Shown here: one piece after another, positions 17,062-27,177 of the stretch | Position numbering within the stretch: position 1 is the first letter of the stretch | Layout: every line of letters starts with the position of its first letter | Source: an uncultured Phycisphaerales bacterium | GTDB lineage: Bacteria; Planctomycetota; Phycisphaerae; Phycisphaerales; UBA1924 | Length of the DNA: 42,397 nt | Assembly (NCBI GenBank): GCA_937995595.1 | Contig: CALKJW010000013.1 | Coordinates: 1 to 42,397, forward strand | Direction of reading: 5' to 3' | Program-made: the position numbers and the translations under genes | The notes under the pieces: generated by a model | What the model saw: the letters and a program-made list of their open reading frames with translations, nothing else | Databases searched by the model: none | What the model was told of the DNA's origin: nothing

Positions 17062-18102
17062 TTGCCCGACCCTGCGCTCAACTCCCCCGCCGCGACGCAC
17101 CGACCGGGTACGGACCCGCGCGCCGCGGTGCTGACGATCGGCACGTTCGACGGCGTGCACGTCGGCCATCGCGCGCTGCTGGAGCGAGCCCGGAAACTGG
17201 CGGCGCCGGCCGGCGGTCGGGCCAGTGCGCGGGTGGTTGCGCTGGCGTTTGACCCCAACCCGCTCGAGGTGCTGTCGCCGGCCGGCGCGCCGGCCCGCCT
17301 GACAACCTGGGCGCAGCGCGACCGACTGCTGCGCGGGGCCGGCGCCGACGAGGTCGTGCGGCTCGATCCGACGCCCGCCCTGCTCGCGCTCTCGCCGGAA
17401 GGGTTTGTCGATCAACTGGAGAGCCAGTACCGCCCCGTCGCGGTCGTCGAGGGCGCGGACTTTCGGTTCGGCGCCAAGCGCGCCGGCGACGTCGCGCTGC
17501 TGCGATCGCTCGGCGCGGCGCGAGGGTTCTCGGTTGATGTGGTCGGGCAGGTCGAGTGCGCGCTCAACGACCACACCATCGCGCCGGCTCGCAGTTCGGT
17601 CATCCGGTGGCTCATCGCCAACGGCCGCGTGAGCGACGCCGCGCGGCTGCTCGGGCGGCCGTACGCGATGGCCGGGACGGTTCGCCGCGGCGACCAGCGC
17701 GGGAGGACGATCGGCTACCCGACGGTGAACGTCGAATCGCCGTGCCTGGCGCCGGCCGACGGCGTGTACGCGGGACGCGCCCGCCTGCCTGATGGCCGGA
17801 CACTCGCCGCGGCGATCAGCGTCGGCACCAAGCCGACGTTCGGCCCACACGCGCGCGCCGTCGAGGCGTTTGTCATGGAAGCACGCGTCGGGGAGAACGG
17901 CCGCACGCCCGCGAAGGCCGACCTCTCCGCCCTGCCGGACTACGGGTGGGAGATGGAACTGGAGTTCCTCGCCTTTGTGCGCGACCAGGTGCGGTTCGAT
18001 ACGCTGGACGAACTGCTGGGCCAGATGGGGCGCGACTGCGCGGCGTGCCTGTCGATCGCCGAGACCGCGGCGGCGTGCGAGACCTGCACCACGGGAGCGT
18101 GA
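17062..18102 (+). CDS. ribF: Bifunctional riboflavin kinase / FAD synthetase
   Basis: RibF turns riboflavin into FMN and then FAD. The 346 aa have the N-terminal nucleotidyltransferase domain with GTFDGVHVGHRALL (near residue 26), then EGADFRFGAKRAGD. The flavokinase domain follows, with GRTIGYPTVNV and DGVYAGRARL. The C-terminal tail carries several cysteines (CAACLSIAETAAACETC), which is unusual and of unknown meaning. The only start that includes the first conserved strand is the TTG at 17062. It follows a TACGAT hexamer by 6 nt and has no Shine-Dalgarno. The stop is directly adjacent to the ATG of the next gene, so it heads an operon with the NrnA-like gene and the methyltransferase. Confidence 0.94.
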   Translation: MPDPALNSPAATHRPGTDPRAAVLTIGTFDGVHVGHRALLERARKLAAPAGGRASARVVALAFDPNPLEVLSPAGAPARLTTWAQRDRLLRGAGADEVVRLDPTPALLALSPEGFVDQLESQYRPVAVVEGADFRFGAKRAGDVALLRSLGAARGFSVDVVGQVECALNDHTIAPARSSVIRWLIANGRVSDAARLLGRPYAMAGTVRRGDQRGRTIGYPTVNVESPCLAPADGVYAGRARLPDGRTLAAAISVGTKPTFGPHARAVEAFVMEARVGENGRTPAKADLSALPDYGWEMELEFLAFVRDQVRFDTLDELLGQMGRDCAACLSIAETAAACETCTTGA

Positions 18103-19155
18103 ATGGCACCGACGACCGAACAGGGCTGGGGATCGACGACGGACGTGCGCGGCGTGGTGTCGCGGCTTTCCGCGGCGCGTCGCGCCGTGGTGGTCACGCA
18201 CGGCAAGCCCGACGGCGACGCGGTCGGCTCGACGCTCGCCGTCGCGCGGGCGCTCGCGCTGCGCGGGGCGTGGGCGGAGGTCTGGTTCATCGGCCCCGTC
18301 GCACCGTGGGTCGGCGAACTGGTCGGCAGAACGCCGGCGAAGGTGTTCGAGGCGGGCAGGCCCGCGCAGGGGCCCGGCTCGACCGACGACTACGACACGC
18401 TCGTGTGCGTCGACACCGGCACGTGGTCGCAACTGGCCGAGTTCAAGGGCTGGATGGGCCCGATCGCCGCGCGGGCCGTGCTGATCGACCATCACCTGCA
18501 CGGCAACCCCGACGTCGCGGCGGTGCGGCTCGTCGATCCGTCGTGCGCCAGTTGCACGCAGGCGCTGGCGCCGGTCGTGTGCGGCCTGCTCGGTCTGCCG
18601 GGCGCGGCGGAGTTGCCCGTCGAGGTGGCCGAGCCGCTGTACCTCGGCCTGGCGACCGACACGGGCTGGTTCCGCTATTCCAGCGTCACGCCCGCGACCA
18701 TGCGTCTGGCCGGGGACCTGCTGGGGGCGGGCGTCGACCACACGCGCCTGTACCGCGTCATCGAGCAGCAGGACCAGCCGGCCCGCTGGAAACTGCTCGG
18801 CCGCGCCCTGTCGTCGCTGGAACTGCACCACGGCGGGCGCGTCGCGGTGCAGACACTGCGGCTGACGGACTTTGCGCAGACCGGCGCCGACCGCAACGAC
18901 ACCACCGGCTTTGCCGACATGGTGCTCGCCATCGCGAGCGTACAGGCCTCGGCCGTCATCTCCGAGAGCGACCAGTCGACACCCGCCGCGCCGCTGTGCA
19001 AGATCAGCCTGCGCACCAAGCCCGGCCCGGGCGCGATCGACGCCAACATGGCGCTGGGCACACTCGGCGGCGGCGGGCACGCCCGCGCGGCGGGAGCAAA
19101 GGTGAACGCCACGATCGAGGAAACCAGGCGCCGGCTGCTGGAGGTTCTCAAGTGA
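18103..19155 (+). CDS. DHH/DHHA1 phosphoesterase, NrnA-like (nanoRNase / pAp phosphatase)
   Basis: Enzymes of this family degrade very short RNAs or cyclic dinucleotide products, and often dephosphorylate pAp. The 350 aa have the DHH domain with DGDAVGS (near residue 34), VCVDTG, LIDHHLHGN and GLATDTGWFRYSSV, all metal-binding motifs. The DHHA1 domain ends in GTLGGGGHARAAGAKV. The ATG directly follows the ribF stop, with GGGAG about 6 nt upstream. In many bacteria ribF and nrnA lie together with rbfA and truB; here only the ribF pairing remains. The last codons overlap the methyltransferase start by 4 nt, so the three genes are probably translationally coupled. Confidence 0.92.
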   Translation: MAPTTEQGWGSTTDVRGVVSRLSAARRAVVVTHGKPDGDAVGSTLAVARALALRGAWAEVWFIGPVAPWVGELVGRTPAKVFEAGRPAQGPGSTDDYDTLVCVDTGTWSQLAEFKGWMGPIAARAVLIDHHLHGNPDVAAVRLVDPSCASCTQALAPVVCGLLGLPGAAELPVEVAEPLYLGLATDTGWFRYSSVTPATMRLAGDLLGAGVDHTRLYRVIEQQDQPARWKLLGRALSSLELHHGGRVAVQTLRLTDFAQTGADRNDTTGFADMVLAIASVQASAVISESDQSTPAAPLCKISLRTKPGPGAIDANMALGTLGGGGHARAAGAKVNATIEETRRRLLEVLK

Positions 19156-20093
19156 GCCCGCGCGACCGGCGCGGGCCGCGCCGCGCCGAACGCAACGCCG
19201 ACGCCCCGCCCGGAGGGCGCGGCGCCCCGCGCGGGCGGGGCGCGCCGCGGCCCGGCCACCGCCCGCCGCTGCGGGTCTTCACGACCACGCTCTGGGAGTA
19301 TCCAAGCCAGCACTACGACGCCTACATCGACGACGAGGGCAAGGTCGTCCGAAGCAAACTGCCGATGCAGGGCGACTCGGCCTACGTCGGCGCGACGCCG
19401 TCGTGGGTGATCTGGCAGTTGCTCGCGCGGTACACGCGGCCCAACGACCTGGTCGTCGATCCGATGTGCGGGAGCGGGACGACCATCGACGTGGCACGCG
19501 ACTTCGGACGCCGCGCGCTGGGCTACGACCTTTCGCCCTCGCGCCCGGACATCTTCCGCGCCGATGCCCGAGCGCTCCCGCTCGAGGGCGGCGTGGCCGA
19601 CTTCGTCTTTGCCGACCCGCCCTACTCCACGCACGTCGACTACAGCGACGACCCGGCGTGCATCGGCAAACTCGACGCGTCGGGCGACGACGGCGGGCGG
19701 GCGTACTACGACGCGATGCGCGCGGTGATCGGGCAGATGCACCGCGTGCTGAAGGACCGGCGCTACGCCGCGCTGTACGTGTCGGACTCGTGGCGCAAAC
19801 GCGGGGCGTCGGCCGGGCACGAAGGCTCAAACCAGCCGCGGCGGCGCGCGGCGACGGGCGCGGGCGTCTTCATGCCCATCGGCTTCGAACTCTTCTCGAT
19901 CCTGCGCGAGCTGTTCGTCCCGGTCGACATCGTCTGCGTGGCGCGGAAGAACGCCAAACTCGAGCGCGGCCACTGGCACAAGACCGCGGTCGAGGGGAAC
20001 TACTTCATGCGCGGGTTCAACTACCTGTTCATCGTGAAGAAGGTCTCGGACGCCGCGCCGCCGCGGGCCGAGCGCACGTCAAAGTCGCGCTAA
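19152..20093 (+). CDS. Orphan SAM-dependent N-methyltransferase (DPPY type)
   Basis: A 313-aa protein with a basic, Gly/Pro/Arg-rich N-terminal tail (residues 1-40), then LRVFTTTLWEYPSQHY and VGATPSWVIWQLLARYT. The SAM motif DPMCGSGTTIDVARDFGRRA is at about residues 103-122, and the catalytic motif FADPPYS at about 153-159. The C-terminal region GNYFMRGFNYLFIVKK is well structured. DPPY marks amino-group methylation. The motif order (SAM site first) fits both DNA methylases and RNA base methylases of the UPF0020/Trm11-like group, so the substrate is open. No restriction or specificity subunit is nearby. It starts at a GTG that overlaps the previous stop in GTGA, placing it in the ribF/NrnA-like operon. 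That context hints at an RNA role, but this is inference. Confidence 0.85.
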   Translation: MSPRDRRGPRRAERNADAPPGGRGAPRGRGAPRPGHRPPLRVFTTTLWEYPSQHYDAYIDDEGKVVRSKLPMQGDSAYVGATPSWVIWQLLARYTRPNDLVVDPMCGSGTTIDVARDFGRRALGYDLSPSRPDIFRADARALPLEGGVADFVFADPPYSTHVDYSDDPACIGKLDASGDDGGRAYYDAMRAVIGQMHRVLKDRRYAALYVSDSWRKRGASAGHEGSNQPRRRAATGAGVFMPIGFELFSILRELFVPVDIVCVARKNAKLERGHWHKTAVEGNYFMRGFNYLFIVKKVSDAAPPRAERTSKSR

Positions 20094-20145
20094 GAGCCGA
20101 CAGCATCTCTCGCTTCCGGCCGGCGCATGCCGTTTGATTCGCGGC

Positions 20146-20916
20146 ATGAACTCCTTCATCGTTCCCGCGTTCAACGAAGAGCAACTCCTGCCGCGCACCC
20201 TCGCGGCGATCCGCGCATCGGCCGAGGCGGTTCCGTCGCTGTCGGGCCGATACGAGGTCGTGGTGGTCAACGACGCATCGACCGACCGCACGGCCGAGAT
20301 CGCGCGCGAGCACGGCGCGCACGTCGTCGATGTCCGCCACCGGCACATCGCCAAGGTGCGGAACGCGGGCGTGCGGGCCTCGCGCGGCGACCGGCTGTTC
20401 TTCGTCGACGCCGACACCGTCCTCAATGCCTCGACCCTCGCCGAGGCGTGCGCCGCGCTCGACGCCGGCGCCGCCGGCGGCGCGGCCAAGGTCCGGTTTG
20501 ATGAGCCGGTGCCGTGGCCGTCGCTGGTCGCTTCTTCGTTCTTCTTTCGCATGATCTATCTCGCCGGCATGGCGACCGGCGCGTTCGCGTTCTCGACGCG
20601 TGCGGCGTTCGCCGCCGCGTGCGGGTTCGACGAACGCTTCTTCACCGCCGAGGACTGCCAGTTCGCCAAGGCGCTCCGCGGGCAGGGCAGGTTCGCGCTT
20701 CTGCGGCAGCCCGTGCTGACCTCTGGCCGCAAACTGCGGAAGTACTCGCCGCTGCAGCTGGCCGGCATCTTCGGGCGCATCGTGATGAAGGGCGAGGCGG
20801 CGATGACCAGCCGCGAGGGCCTTGAGTACTGGTACGACGAAGACCGCGGGCCTGTCGCCGCGAGCGACGACCCCGCCCGACAGCCCCCGACCGTTGCCGC
20901 GGCCGGACGGGCGTGA
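20146..20916 (+). CDS. Family 2 glycosyltransferase
   Basis: A 256-aa GT-A fold enzyme. It shows IVPAFNEEQLLPRTLAAI at the N-terminus, VVVNDASTDRTAEIAREHG, and the metal-binding FFVDADTVLN. FDERFFTAEDCQFAKALRGQ provides the ED acceptor-side motif. A hydrophobic stretch (VASSFFFRMIYLAGMATGAF) is too weak to call as a membrane anchor with confidence. The donor and acceptor cannot be named. I chose the ATG at 20146. A possible TTG four codons earlier overlaps a TTGATT, which could be a poor -10 box 6 nt from the ATG. The gene stops 7 nt before the end of the convergent hrpA, with no terminator between them. Confidence 0.9.
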   Translation: MNSFIVPAFNEEQLLPRTLAAIRASAEAVPSLSGRYEVVVVNDASTDRTAEIAREHGAHVVDVRHRHIAKVRNAGVRASRGDRLFFVDADTVLNASTLAEACAALDAGAAGGAAKVRFDEPVPWPSLVASSFFFRMIYLAGMATGAFAFSTRAAFAAACGFDERFFTAEDCQFAKALRGQGRFALLRQPVLTSGRKLRKYSPLQLAGIFGRIVMKGEAAMTSREGLEYWYDEDRGPVAASDDPARQPPTVAAAGRA

Positions 20917-20923
20917 GCCGCGA

Positions 20924-23900
20924 TCAGTTGTTCCTCGCGGCCGATTCCCACGCCGCAAGCAGACGCTTGCTCGACACCGGCACCGCGGCCCGCAGTTCCT
21001 GCGCGAACAGCGAGACGCGGAACTCCTCGATCAACCACCGGAACTCGGCAGGCGGCGGGCGTGACTGCTCGCCCCTGCCCTCTCGCACCGCCGCGGCGTG
21101 CGCGGCGTCGGCCTCCAGCCACGCGCGCCAGAAGGGCGCGACCTCGGCCATCTTCTGGGCGTCGCGCGCGACCGAGTGCGGCGGGTCGGCGGCGAGCCGC
21201 TCCAGCCGCAGGCGCAAGGCGCGCAGGTAGACCGGCAGGCGCGACAGCACGCGCCACGGCGTCGCCGAGAGCACGCCGGGATGGACCAGCCGCGAGAACT
21301 GTTCGCGCATGTCGGCCATGGCCTGGTCCCACGCGGGCGGGGCGGCGGACGAGAGCGCCAGCGCCAGCGGCTGGTGCTCCTTGAGCAGTTCCTCGACCAG
21401 CGCGCAGGACTCGTCCGCCGCGCGGCCCAGCAGGCTCCACCCCGCGTCGAGGCGCTTCTCGAAGGCGAGTCTGCTGCGGACCTCGTGCGCCGGCGCCAGC
21501 AGCAAGGGCACCGGCGTGCGCGGGTTCTGATCGGGCCCGAACACCCGCGCGCCGACGACCTCGGTCATCTCGTCGAGGAACTGGTCGGGGCGGCCGAGCC
21601 CCGCGTAGAGCAGCCGCACGCGCTGGATGCCCGGCCGGTGCTCGACGAGCGACCGCACCTGGTCGCGCACCTGGATGAGCAGCAGGCGCTTCAGACCGTC
21701 GCGCATCGCGGCGTCGGCCGCGGCCTTGGTATCGAACAGGCGCAGCGCGGCTCGCCGGCGGCCGTCGCTGCCCGTTACTTCCGCCAGCGCGGGATAGGCC
21801 CGCAGCCCCTTTGTCCCCCCGCCGCCGCCGAGGGTGATCTCCTCGGGCAGTTCGTACAGGGGCGGGTCGCCGATGTCCCACGTGCGCACGTCGTCGCGCG
21901 AGTACGGCCCGCGCGAGAGCGAGCGGATCGCCTCCGCGCGTCGCTGCTCCAGACGCCTGAGCACGGCGGGCCAGTCGCGCCCCTCGGCCACCGCCGCGCC
22001 GGACTCGTCGACGACCCGGAAGTTTGCCCGCAGGTGCGGGGGCAGTTGCTCGACGTTCCACGCCGACGCGGGCACCACCACGCCCGATAGGCGCGACAGT
22101 TTCGACGCGAGCGCCTCGAGCAGGTCGCCCTTGCCGAAGGGCAGGTCGCGCAGCGCGGCGTCGGCGAACTGCGGCGCGGGCGCGAAACTGGCCCGCAGCG
22201 ACTTGGGCAGCGTGCGGATCAGTTCGATCACCTTCTCCCGCAGCATGCCGGGCACCAGCCACTCCAGCGGGCGCGGGTCGAACGACCACGCCTGCGCCAG
22301 CGGGACGGTGATCGACACGCCGTCGGCGGGCGCGCCGGGCTCGTAGGCGTAGTCGATCCGCAGGTTCAGCCGCTGGCCCGCCGCGCCGGTGAAGGCGTAG
22401 CGGTCGGGGAACGCGCCCTCGGGCGGGGCGGCAAAGTCCGGCGCGAGCAGGTCCTCGATCGACATGAACAGCAGTCGCGGGTCGCGGGCCTCGGCCCTGC
22501 GGCGCCAGCGCTCGAACCCCGGCCCGGAGTACACCTCGGGCCCGATCCGCCTGTCGTAGAAGTTGAACCGCGCGGTCGCGTCCTTGAGCAGCCCCTGCCT
22601 GCGCGTGCGGGCCTCCAAGTCCGCGATCCGCTTCGCAAGATCGTGGTTGTGGCGGAAGAACTCGCCCTCGGTCAGGTACTCGCCCATCACCAGCGCGTGA
22701 TGGATGAACAGCGCGCGGCTCGTCTGCGGGTCGATCGGGCCGTAGTGCACCGGGCGGCGCCTGACGATGTCCAGCCCGAGCAGCGAGACACGCTCCAGCG
22801 CGTCCACCTGCGCGACGTCCGACCGCCAGTGCGCATCGGTGTACGACTTCTTGAGCAGGTGCCCGGCCAGCGGCGCGGCGACCTCCTCGATCCAGCGCGG
22901 GTCGATCGCCGCGCACGTCCGCGCGTACAGCCGCGCCGTCCGCACCAGTTCCGCGGCCATGACCCACTTGGGCTGCTTCCTGAACAGGCCCGAGCCGGGG
23001 AAGACATGGAACTTCAGCCCGCGCGTGCCGTCGTACTCAAAGCCCGGCGGCTTGTCGCTCTTGCGCCCGATGTTGCTGAGCAGCCCGGCCAGCAGGGCCT
23101 TGTGGATCGCCGCGTACCGCGCCTCGCCCTCGATGTCGCGCGGCGTTCGTCGCGGGCGGTGCTCACGCCCCGAGTTGCGCGGCCCGCTCTCGTCGACGCT
23201 CCCGATGTCGGTGCCGCGCCCGCCGCGCCCGCGCACGGGCCGCGCCGGCGCCCCACCGGTCGCCGGGGCCGCGCCGCCGGCCTGCTGGGCGCGCTGTTCC
23301 AGGTGCGCCAGTTGCCTCCACACGTCCTGCCACTCGCGCATGCGCATGAAGTTGAGGAACCGCTCCCTGCACCACTTGCGGAGTCTGGAACTGCTCAACT
23401 CGCTCTGCGCGGCCTGCCACGCGCCCCACAGCCTGAGCCAGGAACTGAAGTCCGACCGTTCGTCGCGGAACTCGGCGTGCGCCGCGTCGGCCGCCTCGGC
23501 CTTGTCGGCGGGGCGCTCGCGCGGGTCCTGCACGCTCAGCGCGGCGGCGATCACCAGCACGTCGGCGAGCACGCCCGGCCCCGCGTGCCGCGCCGCGAGG
23601 ATCATGCGGCCGATCCGCGGGTCGATCGGCAGCCTCGCCAGTTCGCGCCCGACAGGCGTGATCTCGCCGCGGTCGTCGACCGCGCCGATCTCCAGCAACG
23701 TGTCGTACCCGTCGTGCACCAGGCGTTCGTCGGGCCGGTCGATCAGCGGGAAGCGTTCGATGCGCCCCAGCCCCAGCGCCTTCATCTGCAGGATCGCGCT
23801 GGCGAGGTTGGTGCGCAGGATCTCCGGCTCGGTGAACGCGGCGCGCCGCTCGAAATCGTCCTGCGCGTACAGGCGGACCGCGATGCCCGGCGCGATGCGC

Positions 23901-25240
23901 CCGCACCGCCCCGAGCGCTGGTTCGCGCTGGCCCGCGAGACCGGCTCGACCGGCAGGCGCTGCACCTTCACGCGCGGCGAGTAGCGGCTGATGCGCGCCA
24001 GTCCCGCGTCGATCACGAACCCGATCCCCGGCACCGTCAGCGAGGTCTCGGCGACGTTGGTCGCCAGCACGATCCGGCGCACGCCGCCCGTGGTCGGGCG
24101 GAACACGCGGTCCTGCTCCTCGTTGTTCAGGCGCGCATACAGCGGCAGCACCTCGCCGATGCGCGGCAGGTGCCGGCGCAGCACGTCGGCCATCTCGCGG
24201 ATCTCCCGCTCGCCGGAGAGGAACACGAGGACGTCGCGTGCCGCGCCGTGCGTCGGCGTTTGCGGCGCGGTGATCTCGCGCAGGGCTTCGACCACGCCGC
24301 GCTGCACCGGCGTCAGGTCGTCGTCCTCGCGCTCCTCGGGCGGGCGGTAGCGGACCTCGACCGGGTAGGTGCGCCCGGAGACTTCGAGGATGGGCACGGG
24401 TGGGTTTGCGCGCAGAGGCGCCGATGCGCGGGGAGATGCGGGGTCGGTTGCGGGCGAACCGCCAGCCGCGACCGCCGGCGACTCGAAGAACCGCTTGAAC
24501 CGCTCCGGGTCGATCGTCGCCGAGGTGATGATGACCTTCAGGTCCGGCCGCCGGCCCGAGTCGAGCAGGTTCTTGATGTACCCGAGCAGAAAGTCGATGT
24601 TCAGGCTTCGCTCGTGCGCCTCGTCGATGATGAGCGTGTCGTAGTGCGCCAGCAGCCGGTCGCCCTGCGTCTCGGCCAGCAGGATGCCGTCGGTCATCAC
24701 CTTGATGTACGGCGTGTGGTGGTGGCGCGGCCCGTCACCGTTTGCCGCGGCAGGCCGGCGCTGACCGGACAGATCGGTGAACCGCACCTTGTACCCCACG
24801 CCGTTGCCGACCTGCAGGCCGAGTTCCTCGGCGATCCGCGCGGCGACCGACCGGGCCGCGATCCGCCGCGGCTGCGTGTGCCCGATGATCCCGTGAACGC
24901 CGCGCCCGGCCTCGAGGCAGAGTTTGGGCAACTGCGTGGTCTTGCCCGAGCCCGTTTCGCCGCACACCACGACGACCTGGTTCTCGCGGATCGCCTTCAG
25001 AATATCGTCGCGCCGCTGCACGACCGGCAGGTCGGCCGGATACTGGGGCTTCGGGGCGTGCGCTTCGCGCTCCTCGACCCGCGCAACGGCCCGCGCCAGT
25101 TCCTCGCGCCACGCCGGCGGCGGCGCATCGGGGTGCTGCGCCACCAGCCCCCGGGCCCGCGCGCGCAGGCGGAACCAGTCGACCAGCATCACGCGGTCGA
25201 GGTCGCGGCGAAGGGCGGGGTCGCGAAGCCAGTGGGACAC
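20924..25240 (-). CDS. hrpA: HrpA-family ATP-dependent RNA helicase (DEAH box)
   Basis: HrpA-type helicases act on mRNA and ribosome-associated RNA. The 1438 aa include Walker A VVCGETGSGKTTQLPKLC (near residue 95), LIIDEAHERSLNIDFLLG (DEAH), and ITSATIDPERF (SAT). The helicase C motifs are VLATNVAETSLTVPGIG and QRSGRCGRIAPG. The long C-terminal region has the DUF3418-type part typical of HrpA. A Gly/Arg/Pro-rich linker sits near residues 655-700, between the helicase core and the DUF3418 part. The length is a little over the roughly 1300 aa of E. coli HrpA. The start is a GTG at 25240 (protein begins MSHWLRDPALRRDLDRVM), 5 nt after a TAGAGT hexamer, without a Shine-Dalgarno. It is divergent from the DEAD-box gene, so two RNA helicases flank one 363-nt intergenic region. 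Confidence 0.95.
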   Translation of the reverse strand: MSHWLRDPALRRDLDRVMLVDWFRLRARARGLVAQHPDAPPPAWREELARAVARVEEREAHAPKPQYPADLPVVQRRDDILKAIRENQVVVVCGETGSGKTTQLPKLCLEAGRGVHGIIGHTQPRRIAARSVAARIAEELGLQVGNGVGYKVRFTDLSGQRRPAAANGDGPRHHHTPYIKVMTDGILLAETQGDRLLAHYDTLIIDEAHERSLNIDFLLGYIKNLLDSGRRPDLKVIITSATIDPERFKRFFESPAVAAGGSPATDPASPRASAPLRANPPVPILEVSGRTYPVEVRYRPPEEREDDDLTPVQRGVVEALREITAPQTPTHGAARDVLVFLSGEREIREMADVLRRHLPRIGEVLPLYARLNNEEQDRVFRPTTGGVRRIVLATNVAETSLTVPGIGFVIDAGLARISRYSPRVKVQRLPVEPVSRASANQRSGRCGRIAPGIAVRLYAQDDFERRAAFTEPEILRTNLASAILQMKALGLGRIERFPLIDRPDERLVHDGYDTLLEIGAVDDRGEITPVGRELARLPIDPRIGRMILAARHAGPGVLADVLVIAAALSVQDPRERPADKAEAADAAHAEFRDERSDFSSWLRLWGAWQAAQSELSSSRLRKWCRERFLNFMRMREWQDVWRQLAHLEQRAQQAGGAAPATGGAPARPVRGRGGRGTDIGSVDESGPRNSGREHRPRRTPRDIEGEARYAAIHKALLAGLLSNIGRKSDKPPGFEYDGTRGLKFHVFPGSGLFRKQPKWVMAAELVRTARLYARTCAAIDPRWIEEVAAPLAGHLLKKSYTDAHWRSDVAQVDALERVSLLGLDIVRRRPVHYGPIDPQTSRALFIHHALVMGEYLTEGEFFRHNHDLAKRIADLEARTRRQGLLKDATARFNFYDRRIGPEVYSGPGFERWRRRAEARDPRLLFMSIEDLLAPDFAAPPEGAFPDRYAFTGAAGQRLNLRIDYAYEPGAPADGVSITVPLAQAWSFDPRPLEWLVPGMLREKVIELIRTLPKSLRASFAPAPQFADAALRDLPFGKGDLLEALASKLSRLSGVVVPASAWNVEQLPPHLRANFRVVDESGAAVAEGRDWPAVLRRLEQRRAEAIRSLSRGPYSRDDVRTWDIGDPPLYELPEEITLGGGGGTKGLRAYPALAEVTGSDGRRRAALRLFDTKAAADAAMRDGLKRLLLIQVRDQVRSLVEHRPGIQRVRLLYAGLGRPDQFLDEMTEVVGARVFGPDQNPRTPVPLLLAPAHEVRSRLAFEKRLDAGWSLLGRAADESCALVEELLKEHQPLALALSSAAPPAWDQAMADMREQFSRLVHPGVLSATPWRVLSRLPVYLRALRLRLERLAADPPHSVARDAQKMAEVAPFWRAWLEADAAHAAAVREGRGEQSRPPPAEFRWLIEEFRVSLFAQELRAAVPVSSKRLLAAWESAARNN

Positions 25241-25245
25241 GCAGG

Positions 25246-25251
25246 ACTCTA
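25246..25251 (-). promoter_or_regulatory. -10 hexamer TAGAGT of hrpA (leaderless type)
   Basis: On the minus strand TAGAGT ends 5 nt before the GTG start. There is no Shine-Dalgarno. Between here and 25552 I see no gene I can support; a short plus-strand frame there has no homology I recognise. Confidence 0.5.
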
Positions 25252-25552
25252 CTCATCAATCCCACGGTGGTTCGCTCGCGCCGACCGCAGGTTATGGGCC
25301 TCGAACCGGTTCTCACCGCGTTTGCGGAAATCGCTTCATGCTCGTGGCCCCGGAGCGTCGATGTGCCTATCGTTGGTTTCACAGCCAGTGGCCTCAGACT
25401 CGCTCTTGCCCGCCGCGGACCACCGCGGCCGGGCCCGAACCGACTGGGAATCTGCTGGCAGCGTCCACCCGGCAACGTTGCCGACCGGACGTGCCCCCAG
25501 TACGGCATGACTTGTCCCAACTGAGATTGGTGCAGGGAACGCCCGAAACAAC

Positions 25553-25589
25553 GCGGCCGCCGCGCGCCCTTCAACCGCGCGCGGGCCGC
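25553..25589 (+). promoter_or_regulatory. Stable leader hairpin directly before the DEAD-box gene's ribosome site
   Basis: CGCGCGC (25561-25567) pairs with GCGCGCG (25577-25583) around a 9-nt loop. The flanking GCGGCC (25553-25558) pairs with GGCCGC (25584-25589), giving a GC-only stem of about 13 pairs with one unpaired dinucleotide. It ends one base before the AGGAG ribosome site at 25590-25594. It could block ribosome entry until unwound, possibly by the helicase encoded downstream. Confidence 0.5.
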
Positions 25590-25603
25590 AGGAGTCATTC
25601 TTC

Positions 25604-27019
<1,416 letters not shown>

Positions 27020-27047
27020 ACGCCGGCGCACGCCGTCACAACGTCCG

Positions 27048-27080
27048 GACCCCGCGCGACCGAGACCGCGCGGGGTCTTT
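27048..27080 (+). terminator. Intrinsic terminator of the DEAD-box gene
   Basis: GACCCCGCGCG (27048-27058) and CGCGCGGGGTC (27067-27077) form a perfect 11-bp stem with an 8-nt loop, followed by TTTCC. Confidence 0.85.
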
Positions 27081-27096
27081 CCGCGCGCGCTCGCAC

Positions 27097-27125
27097 TTGC
27101 TGCCGCGCCGCGAACGGAATAGGAA
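27097..27125 (+). promoter_or_regulatory. Promoter of the ABC/Gld-like operon
   Basis: TTGCTG (27097-27102) and TAGGAA (27120-27125) are 17 nt apart. The transcript would start near 27132, about 46 nt before the ATG of the ATPase gene. Confidence 0.45.
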
Positions 27126-27177
27126 TCACGCTCTCACAACGACGGAGCGCATCCGGGTCCTGTTCGGAGGCCGATGC

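Noticed and set aside
13988-17134. Very long reading frame antisense to putA, and similar long antisense frames throughout
   Set aside because: High GC content makes long antisense frames common; their translations are rich in Arg, Ala, Val and His and show no protein motifs, while the opposite strand encodes clear enzymes.
19152-20093. Restriction-modification system
   Set aside because: Only a methyltransferase is present; no endonuclease or specificity gene lies beside it, and its neighbours are housekeeping genes.
25267-25524. Short plus-strand reading frame in the hrpA/DEAD-box intergenic region
   Set aside because: No ribosome site, no promoter at a fitting place, and a translation with erratic composition.
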